From Saccharicrinis aurantiacus (GTDB taxonomy: Bacteria > Bacteroidota > Bacteroidia > Bacteroidales > Marinilabiliaceae), in contig NZ_LYBV02000032.1 of NCBI RefSeq assembly GCF_001660705.2, forward strand, positions 107,050 to 171,049: a stretch of 64,000 bases of DNA, in the 5' to 3' direction. Numbering within the stretch: position 1 is the stretch's first letter; each line of letters starts with the position of its first letter. Positions 45,501-51,243 of the stretch are shown here, piece by piece. Under the pieces are notes generated by a model. It saw only the letters and a list, made by a program, of their open reading frames with translations. It made no database searches and was not told the origin of the DNA. Made by a program: the position numbers and the translations under genes.

Positions 45501-45989
45501 ATTGCTCCTCCAGTTGCTATCGAAGAAACAAATAAGCCTGCTGAAAACACTGTAGCACCAGAATCAACAACTGAGGATACCGTTAATAAGGTGGTAGAAA
45601 CAGAAAGTCCAATAGCTGAAGCTGCTCCAGAAACCTTTGTTGTAGGTGAAGGTGCGCATAACGCATACGTGTTGTTTAAAAAAGGTCGTATTAATACCAC
45701 ACGATTATCAACGGTATTTACTAACTATACCAAAACAACTTTTGGAACGGAATATACTGTTACATCAGGAGAAATAGCAGGCTCTTACTTTTTTGTAAAA
45801 ATAGCAGGCTTTACAAATAGTAAGTTAGCAGAAGATTATATACAAAAGGTGAATTTAAACGACTTTTTAATGCGCGATATCAGGAGAGTGGAGCATTATT
45901 TGTGGTCGATTACCGATATCAATTTAAATAATATCAAGAACAAAGAATCTATTGAAGAATACCAACAATTTTACAAATCGAACTACTAA
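42519..45989 (+). CDS. porW: type IX secretion/gliding lipoprotein PorW (SprE)-like
   Basis: 1156 residues. A lipoprotein signal (IPIVILLIGCS, lipid-linked Cys19) is followed by the PorW/SprE N-terminal signature STKKNTWLSRNYHNMTAHYN, several TPR-like repeats (about 130-350 and again near 590-760), an acidic middle region, and a C-terminal part holding two copies of one SPOR-like domain (about 797-909 and 1047-1156) separated by a Glu/Thr/Asn-rich linker. PorW links the T9SS trans-envelope core and is required for secretion in Porphyromonas; SprE is needed for gliding in Flavobacterium. Published forms are shorter (about 600-870 residues). porX follows after 12 bp. Confidence 0.88.
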   Translation: MTIKKLFIYIPIVILLIGCSTKKNTWLSRNYHNMTAHYNVYFNGKESMKEGVKSIQKSNQDDYTQILTVFPDSKKEAASVASSNMDRSIEKGVKLIKKHSIRKKPKKKDNDSQQYKNFISQNEFNKWVDNAYLMIGKAHFMKHEFYVAQQSFSYMFREFRIGPEWYEAQLYMARSYIEIGDYATAKIILDVYDLEGKAPYKLYGFFSAIYADYYLRQGDVASAIPFMKTAAESITGKYYRTRFNFILAQLYHDQNMYAEASAAYKKVIQSNPPYELAFNAKVNRVSVVFEEEGFAAVLKEVKKLLRDKRNQDYTDQIYYALGKAYLAEQQEQIATDNFVLSIQSSIDNTHQKGLSFYELAKIEYNKPIYRTAYYNLDSAMLNLNKDFPRYEELSELNETLSELVTNLDIIAHEDSIQRIAKMDSLDRLAYIDQLIEDEIAREEALKKQQEEFDNGDFFFDNNMSSSNPSEGGKWYFYNQNSISMGKMEFEKRWGRRKLEDNWRRANKEVVIEDPMADPEADFNDDDPWGELANDSIISASGGDEVTDLKSRDSYLRGLPLTEEAIIASDKKIEEALLSEGLIYKDDLENLPFAIDAFNELIRRFGSSTYTEDALMNLYLCYQKQDDSQGMAQTKAQLMLRYPDGEFTAFLNDPLFFEKREAREKEIETLYQNAYNRYLFNDFVTPLKNEKQAFIIDEKSELLPKFILLSALSNAKTGVLTEFEGDLKRIINDYPESEPVPMAKELLAEYEKGRVPVVGPVQSNLIDKRNEQLEEDRRNSLGDSKGIEIPSSYNRSDKAVHSLVIIINPEADINRLRFNLADYNFSKFLLNDYEMLAKKLPDGTPILEVAGFKNRLEAQDYFYSLREREQVFDVPDLSRYNLYVITQANLEYMISSGDQGAYNRFFEENYLSAESFKNYSSEEVEELISTDEEEAPTKDVEEKVVAPINKEENISTNNNETNNTIQYNNNAIKEEAKASDVTTEVQKEPQKETEVIAPPVAIEETNKPAENTVAPESTTEDTVNKVVETESPIAEAAPETFVVGEGAHNAYVLFKKGRINTTRLSTVFTNYTKTTFGTEYTVTSGEIAGSYFFVKIAGFTNSKLAEDYIQKVNLNDFLMRDIRRVEHYLWSITDINLNNIKNKESIEEYQQFYKSNY

Positions 45990-46001
45990 AAAATAATAGA
46001 T

Positions 46002-47567
46002 ATGGTTGAAGCTAAAAACGTGCGCATTTTATGGGTTGATGATGAAATAGAACTATTAAAATCGCATATCTTTTATTTGAAGGAAAAGGGATTTGATGTT
46101 GATACAGCCACCAACGGACAAGACGCCTTGGATATGGTTGAAGAAATTCAATTTGACATTGTTTTTTTAGATGAAAACATGCCCGGATTAAGTGGCCTAG
46201 AGGTATTAAACCAGCTGAAAAATATATTGCCAACAGTTCCTGTGGTAATGATTACCAAAAGCGAAGAAGAGGATATTATGGATCAGGCAATTGGTAGCAG
46301 AATTGCTGATTACTTAATAAAACCAGTTAACCCAACTCAAATACTATTAACCATAAAAAAACATGTTGATCAGCGTAGATTAGTTGCTGAAAAAACAACA
46401 CATAGTTATCAAAGTGAATTTGGTAAAATTGGGTTAAAGATTAACGAATCGTATAACTTTAACGATTGGTCTGATGTATACAAACAACTTGTAAATTGGG
46501 AAATTGAACTTGAAGAAACCAAAGGCGAGATGGATGAGGTGCTCAAAATGCAGAAAACTGAAGCCAACCATGCTTTTACCAAATTTGTAAAAAAGAATTA
46601 TCACGATTGGATTAAAGGCACAGATGATGACGCTCCTCTCATGTCGCACCAACTTATGAAGTCTAAGGTGCTGCCTATGCTCGAAAATGGTGAGAAGGTA
46701 GTAATGTTAGTAATTGACAACTTCAGATATGACCAATGGGTTACAATCCGTCAAAATATCTCGGAAAGTTACCGAGTTGATAGCGAAGAAATCTACAGTA
46801 GTATTCTTCCAACAGCTACACAATATGCGCGCAATAGTTTGTTTTCGGGCCTTATGCCTGCTCAAATAAAACAATTGTATCCGCAATATTGGTTAGATGA
46901 AAATGAAGAAGGCAGCAAAAATCAGTTTGAAGATGAGTTGGTAAAAACCTTCTTTGACAGATTCAGAAAATCATATAGTCATTATTATCACAAAGTAACA
47001 AATACCGATTCAGGGAAAGAGTTACTCGATAATTATAATAAAATGATCACTAATGATCTTTCTGTAGTTGTTTTCAACTTTGTTGATATGCTTTCACATG
47101 CTCGTACTGAAAGTAAAATGATTAAAGAACTAGCAAGTGATGAGTCTGCCTATCGATCTCTTTCAAAATCATGGTTTTCGCATTCCGTAATGAAGTTATT
47201 ATTAGATAAGCTAGAAGACGAAAATGTAAAAGTGATTATAACCACTGACCACGGAACCATTAGAGTGAAAAATCCAGTAAAAGTTGTTGGAGATAAAAAT
47301 ATCAGCTTAAATTTGCGCTACAAACAAGGAAAAAATTTAGACTACAAGGCAAAAGAGGTGTTTGAAATAACAAAACCAGAAGAGGTGATGTTACCAAAAT
47401 CAAATGTATCTACAAGTTATGTATTTACGTGTAACGATGACTTTTTTGCCTATCCAAATAATTATAATCATTACGTAAGTTATTATAAAGATACCTTTCA
47501 GCATGGTGGTGTTTCAATGGAAGAGATGCTTATTCCTTATGCTGTTATATCTCCAAAGAATAATTAA
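46002..47567 (+). CDS. porX: T9SS response regulator PorX (receiver + PglZ phosphatase domain)
   Basis: 521 residues. The N-terminal receiver has the acidic pair WVDDEIELL, the phospho-acceptor VFLDENMPGLSG and Lys in YLIKPVNP. A helical linker leads to a PglZ/alkaline-phosphatase-superfamily domain with metal-binding elements VIDNFRYDQW, the nucleophile region SILPTATQYAR, FVDMLSHARTESK and TTDHGTIRV, ending with QHGGVSMEEMLIPYAV. PorX controls T9SS gene expression and function and can hydrolyse oligonucleotide messengers. The kinase PorY is not nearby. It lies 12 bp after porW, and tsaE follows 2 bp later. Confidence 0.94.
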   Translation: MVEAKNVRILWVDDEIELLKSHIFYLKEKGFDVDTATNGQDALDMVEEIQFDIVFLDENMPGLSGLEVLNQLKNILPTVPVVMITKSEEEDIMDQAIGSRIADYLIKPVNPTQILLTIKKHVDQRRLVAEKTTHSYQSEFGKIGLKINESYNFNDWSDVYKQLVNWEIELEETKGEMDEVLKMQKTEANHAFTKFVKKNYHDWIKGTDDDAPLMSHQLMKSKVLPMLENGEKVVMLVIDNFRYDQWVTIRQNISESYRVDSEEIYSSILPTATQYARNSLFSGLMPAQIKQLYPQYWLDENEEGSKNQFEDELVKTFFDRFRKSYSHYYHKVTNTDSGKELLDNYNKMITNDLSVVVFNFVDMLSHARTESKMIKELASDESAYRSLSKSWFSHSVMKLLLDKLEDENVKVIITTDHGTIRVKNPVKVVGDKNISLNLRYKQGKNLDYKAKEVFEITKPEEVMLPKSNVSTSYVFTCNDDFFAYPNNYNHYVSYYKDTFQHGGVSMEEMLIPYAVISPKNN

Positions 47568-47569
47568 TT

Positions 47570-47995
47570 ATGCAAACATTTACTATTCAATCGATAGAAA
47601 CTATTGATGAAGTAGCCGCACAGTTTTTAAACAAATACAATAAACCTGCTGTATTTTGTTTTTACGGTTCAATGGGAGCTGGTAAAACTACTTTTATAAC
47701 CGCTTTATGCCAGCAACTAAAGGTGATTGATGTGGTGAATAGTCCAACATTTTCCATAGTAAACGAGTACGATACTGAGGCAGGCGACAATGTATATCAC
47801 TTCGATTTTTATAGAATCAAAGAACAAGAAGAGGCATTAGACATGGGATGTGAAGATTATTTCTACTCCGACTCTTATTGCTTTATCGAGTGGCCAGAAA
47901 AAATAGATACTTTATTACCTCCGGATAGATACGATGTAAAAATACTAGTTAACGACGATTTTACACGTCAAATTACAGTTACAGAGCAACTATAA
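47570..47995 (+). CDS. tsaE: tRNA threonylcarbamoyladenosine biosynthesis ATPase TsaE
   Basis: 141 residues, normal length. Walker A is YGSMGAGKTTFITALC, followed by the family motif VNSPTFSIVNEYD and the C-terminal CFIEWPEKIDTLLP. It works with TsaB and TsaD to make t6A37 in tRNA. The gene begins two bases after the porX stop, an operon arrangement repeatedly seen in Bacteroidota. Confidence 0.95.
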   Translation: MQTFTIQSIETIDEVAAQFLNKYNKPAVFCFYGSMGAGKTTFITALCQQLKVIDVVNSPTFSIVNEYDTEAGDNVYHFDFYRIKEQEEALDMGCEDYFYSDSYCFIEWPEKIDTLLPPDRYDVKILVNDDFTRQITVTEQL

Positions 47996-48097
47996 ACAAA
48001 AAAGGGCATAAAATATTCTATTTGCTGAAGCTACGTTTCAGAAAAAAATGCGATTTTTGTGCTCTCAATAAATTAGAATCAGATAAACAGACATATT

Positions 48098-49087
48098 ATG
48101 CAAAAAGTAGTTAGTGGAATTCGTCCCACAGGAAACTTACACTTAGGAAATTATTTTGGTGCCGTTAAAAATTTCTTGCGCATGCAAGAGGAGTATAACT
48201 GTTATTTTTTCATAGCAGATTATCATTCGTTAACTACGCATCCAACACCTGAAAATTTGCATAATAATGTACGTCAGGTATTGGCTGAATATTTGGCTTG
48301 TGGTTTAGATCCTGAAAAATCAACAATCTATATACAGAGTGATGTACCCGAGGTTGCTGAGCTGAGTTTATTAATGAGCATGAACGCATACTTAGGCGAG
48401 TTAGAGCGAACTACTTCTTTTAAAGATAAAGCCCGTCAACAACCTGAGAATGTAAATGCGGGCTTATTAACTTACCCTGTTTTAATGGCTTCTGACATTA
48501 TTATGCACAATGCAGATAAGGTGCCAGTAGGTAAAGATCAAGAGCAAAACCTTGAAATGACACGCAAGTTTGCAGGTCGTTTTAATCATATTTATAAAAC
48601 AGATTATTTTACCATTCCTCAATCATTTAATTATGGCGAAGCTTTAGTTAAAATTCCAGGATTAGATGGAAGTGGTAAAATGGGTAAATCAGAGGGAAAT
48701 GGTATTTACTTGGCTGATGAAGCTAAAGCAATCCAAAAAAAGGTAATGCGTGCCGTTACTGATAGTGGTCCTACTGAAATGAATTCCCCTTTAACTGAAC
48801 CTGTTCAAAATTTAATAACGCTGATGGAGGTAGTTTCTACTCCAGATACTGTACAGTACTTCAGAGATAAATATGCTTCGTGTGAAATACGCTATGGCGA
48901 TATGAAAAAGCAGTTGGCTGAGGATATCATTAAATTCAATGCACCAATACGTGAGAAAATTGAGGCAATCAAGGCAGATGAAGCTTACTTAAGCAAAGTA
49001 GTAGCGATGGGTAGAGATAAGGCCAGAGAAAGTGCTCAAAAGACATTAAAAGATGTTAGAAGCATTATTGGAATTAAACAATTCTAG
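48098..49087 (+). CDS. trpS: tryptophan--tRNA ligase
   Basis: 329 residues. The class I synthetase motifs are GNLHLGNYFGA (HIGH-type) and GKMGKSEGN (KMSKS-type). The Trp-binding region around VLMASDIIMHNADKVPVGKD is typical of the bacterial enzyme. It is 102 bp after tsaE and followed by a strong terminator; no T-box or leader peptide was noticed. Confidence 0.96.
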   Translation: MQKVVSGIRPTGNLHLGNYFGAVKNFLRMQEEYNCYFFIADYHSLTTHPTPENLHNNVRQVLAEYLACGLDPEKSTIYIQSDVPEVAELSLLMSMNAYLGELERTTSFKDKARQQPENVNAGLLTYPVLMASDIIMHNADKVPVGKDQEQNLEMTRKFAGRFNHIYKTDYFTIPQSFNYGEALVKIPGLDGSGKMGKSEGNGIYLADEAKAIQKKVMRAVTDSGPTEMNSPLTEPVQNLITLMEVVSTPDTVQYFRDKYASCEIRYGDMKKQLAEDIIKFNAPIREKIEAIKADEAYLSKVVAMGRDKARESAQKTLKDVRSIIGIKQF

Positions 49088-49136
49088 AATAAATTCTTCA
49101 TTGTGGATAGGTATTAAATACAATAAGGAACATATA

Positions 49137-49178
49137 AAAAAAACGGGTGCGATTCATACGAATCGCACCCGTTTTTTT
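49137..49178. terminator. strong bidirectional terminator after trpS
   Basis: The arms 49137-49155 and 49160-49178 pair perfectly around ATAC, with seven A at the left and seven T at the right. It serves trpS (+) and the convergent secreted-protein gene (-). Confidence 0.93.
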
Positions 49179-49196
49179 ATACCTTAATCAATAAGA

Positions 49197-49808
49197 TTAT
49201 TTGCTAAATACATAGCTATATTGTTCTTCTCCTGATTTAATCTTTACACTATAATCTCCATTAGGTAGTGCTGAAATATCAAATTTACCTGAGAAAGTGT
49301 TGTTGCCCTCATAACCTTGTTCAAACACTTCATCACCAATTGCATCTTCAATTGAGATACCAAAGTTATTAGCTCCAAATGCAATATGACTTACATATAA
49401 GATATTGTCGTTAAGACGAAAGAAAGCTCTCAATTCCTCAGCTGACATAATTGTAGCATCAGTAACTTTGTTATTAATTAAAGCAAATTTTTCCTTTACC
49501 GGCTCCAAATCTTTAGCTCTTAAAATGGCAGTATATTTACCATCATTAAGATTAGTTAAATCAAGAATTTCTTGCGAATAAGAATCTTTACTAATTGATT
49601 TTTTAATTACTACTTCTCCATCTTGATCTTTAATGATCAAACGGGCTGACTTATTTGTTGGATTTGAAATAGAAGCAACCGAGTAATCTGTATCTAAATA
49701 TTTAAATACTTTTACAACAGCTTCTTGTTGCTCTTCTTGTGCACTAACTACTAAACCAAAGGCTAACATTACTCCCAATGCGATACCTTTTAATAATCCA
49801 TTTTTCAT
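49197..49808 (-). CDS. secreted protein with two sorting-domain-like beta modules (paralogue 1)
   Basis: 203 residues. A Sec signal peptide (GIALGVMLAFGLVVSAQ) is followed by two similar-looking modules. The first (about 32-110) goes from SARLIIKDQDGEVVIKKS to LNDGKYTAIL and EKFALI; the second (about 125-203) ends LPNGDYSVKIKSGEEQYSYV. Both resemble the beta-sandwich of DUF3244/T9SS C-terminal sorting domains, with the NGxY turn and a closing aromatic strand. There is no other domain, so the whole mature protein seems to be two such modules. It is a close paralogue of the gene at 50289-50888. Function unknown. Confidence 0.7.
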   Translation of the reverse strand: MKNGLLKGIALGVMLAFGLVVSAQEEQQEAVVKVFKYLDTDYSVASISNPTNKSARLIIKDQDGEVVIKKSISKDSYSQEILDLTNLNDGKYTAILRAKDLEPVKEKFALINNKVTDATIMSAEELRAFFRLNDNILYVSHIAFGANNFGISIEDAIGDEVFEQGYEGNNTFSGKFDISALPNGDYSVKIKSGEEQYSYVFSK

Positions 49809-49917
49809 ATTTTATAATTTTATATTTCTACTTTAACGATCAGCCAATCAGATAGCTTATATCCTTTTGACTTTGTAAAACTAGGCATTATCTTCGAAGA
49901 GGGATCAAAATCAGGTA

Positions 49918-49947
49918 GTTGCAGACATACGATTTAAGTTTCTTTAA
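49918..49947 (-). promoter_or_regulatory. conserved upstream block, copy 1
   Basis: Aligned without gaps to 50984-51013 with 23 of 30 positions identical, including an unbroken 15-bp core TTAAAGAAACTTAAA (minus strand) followed by ATG, CTG and AC at fixed spacing. It ends 110 bp before the start codon of paralogue 1, while most flanking sequence has diverged. GAAACTT resembles -35 elements of ECF sigma factors; that reading is inference. Confidence 0.5.
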
Positions 49948-50166
49948 TAGAATAGCAAAACAAGGTCTTCTGGTAATGATTAGATAACATTTAGTTAATC
50001 TTAAATTAACATTAGGTATTTTCCTTAACAAGAGGCCATTATTTTAACAGAAAATAGAAAAGCAGGATGAGATTTGTTAATTAAGCATATGCGAAAGAGG
50101 GATATGTTAAAAGCTGTTTCAGCATTAGAGCACTGAAATATCAATTGAAAATAAAAAAGGGATTAA

Positions 50167-50201
50167 ACAAGACAAGACAAGACAAGACAAGACAAGACAA
50201 G
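50167..50201 (+). repeat. (ACAAG)7 pentanucleotide microsatellite
   Basis: Seven exact tandem copies of ACAAG (35 bp) lie 14 bp left of the paralogue 2 terminator and about 360 bp upstream of paralogue 1. Perfect repeats of this size are prone to slipped-strand change in copy number. It is intergenic, so any effect would be on transcription or recombination rather than reading frame. Confidence 0.95.
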
Positions 50202-50214
50202 TAAGATCAATAGC

Positions 50215-50250
50215 AAAAAAAATGCGCAACCTCTAACAAGGTTGCGCATT
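50215..50250 (-). terminator. terminator of paralogue 2
   Basis: A perfect 12-bp stem AATGCGCAACCT / AGGTTGCGCATT with a six-base loop is followed on the minus strand by a T-run. It lies 38 bp after the stop of the gene at 50289. Confidence 0.9.
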
Positions 50251-50288
50251 TATATAGTTTATATCTACCTAGGTAGAATCTATTCTAA

Positions 50289-50888
50289 TTACTTTTTGAA
50301 CACGTAACTATAGTGCTTCTTACCAGACTTAATTTTAACGCTATATTCTCCATTAGGAAGTGCTGAGATATCAAATTTACCTGAGTAAGTTGAATTACCT
50401 TCAAATCCTTTCTTGAAAATTTGATCGCCAATAGCATCTTCAATTGAAATACCGAAGTTGTTAGCACCAAAAGCAATATGGCTTACATATAAGATATTAT
50501 CATTTAGACGAAAGAAAGCTTTTAGTTCTTCAGCTGACATTATTGTAGCATCAGATACCTCGTTATTGATTAAAGCAAATTGCTCTTCAACAAGTTCTTC
50601 ATTTTTATTTGATAATACTGCAGTATACTTTCCGTCGTTTAAATTGCTTAAATCAATTATTTCTTGAGAAAAAGCGGCACGTGTAATACTCTTTTTCATT
50701 ACAACTTCACCTTCAGAATCTTTAATTACTAGACGAGCTGACTTCTGAGTAGGATTTGCAACAGATACAACTGAATAATCTGAATTTAAATACTTGTTTA
50801 CTTTTACAATAGATTCTTGTGCACTTACGCTTAATACTAAGGTTAACATTACTCCCAATGCGATACCTCTTAATAATCCTTTTTTCAT
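50289..50888 (-). CDS. secreted protein with two sorting-domain-like beta modules (paralogue 2)
   Basis: 199 residues, with a signal peptide (GIALGVMLTLVLSVSAQ) and the same two-module layout as the gene at 49197-49808. Identity between the two is roughly 70% by eye and nearly complete around IMSAEELKAFFRLNDNILYV and AFGANNFGISIEDAIGD. The DNA encoding the signal peptides differs at only a few of about 44 bases, so the duplication is recent or maintained by conversion. It has its own terminator. Function unknown; periplasmic or surface location is inferred. Confidence 0.7.
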   Translation of the reverse strand: MKKGLLRGIALGVMLTLVLSVSAQESIVKVNKYLNSDYSVVSVANPTQKSARLVIKDSEGEVVMKKSITRAAFSQEIIDLSNLNDGKYTAVLSNKNEELVEEQFALINNEVSDATIMSAEELKAFFRLNDNILYVSHIAFGANNFGISIEDAIGDQIFKKGFEGNSTYSGKFDISALPNGEYSVKIKSGKKHYSYVFKK

Positions 50889-51243
50889 ATTTTTATCTTT
50901 ATTTTTTTCAACAATATGTGGTTTGATCTTATTTCCGTTGTAAAAGTATATGTTTTTTGTGGGAGCGTATATAAATTAGGGGGGTCTCAGCCATCTGTTT
51001 TAAGTTTCTTTAAGAGGGTAACATTAAATCATGCCGAATTAACAAAAGAGATACATTAAGTTAACATTAGGTTAACATTTGAAATTTATATTAACAACAA
51101 GACTGTATATTAACACATAATAGTACTTTAATAGTTTTAATGTTAAGAACCGTAAGATTTTACTGTTATTGTTAATTCTTGTATAGGGGAATATTGATAA
51201 GTAAATAAGTTCCATTTTACTTACAAGCCCTGATTAATGAGGC
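50889..51243. other. 355-bp intergenic region upstream of paralogue 2
   Basis: No gene is seen. It contains copy 2 of the conserved block (50984-51013). It also holds two direct 11-bp repeats, GTTAACATTAG and GTTAACATTTG (51060-51081), one helical turn apart, which may bind a regulator. The right part follows the stop of the TonB-dependent receptor; no clear terminator for that gene was found. Confidence 0.5.
50984..51013 (-). promoter_or_regulatory. conserved upstream block, copy 2
   Basis: Counterpart of 49918-49947, with the 15-bp core TTAAAGAAACTTAAA at 51013-50999 on the minus strand. It ends 95 bp before the paralogue 2 start codon. The difference of about 14 bp in distance to the gene argues that the block is kept for its own function. 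Confidence 0.5.

Larger units (their letters stand above)
49809..50288. other. 480-bp intergenic region between the two paralogues
   Basis: No gene is seen. From left to right it holds the upstream region of paralogue 1 with the conserved 30-bp block (49918-49947), an AATGTTAA-type motif (minus strand, near 50005-50016), the (ACAAG)7 microsatellite, and the terminator of paralogue 2. Its content mirrors the region upstream of paralogue 2, so promoter and gene were duplicated together. Confidence 0.55.

Noticed and set aside
45269..45700. Ser-rich minus-strand open frame inside porW
   Set aside because: It is the antisense of the Glu/Thr/Asn-rich linker of porW; its Ser/Val composition follows directly from that.
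50167..50201. Short tandem repeats as a CRISPR array
   Set aside because: The repeats are 5 bp without spacers, and no cas genes are present.
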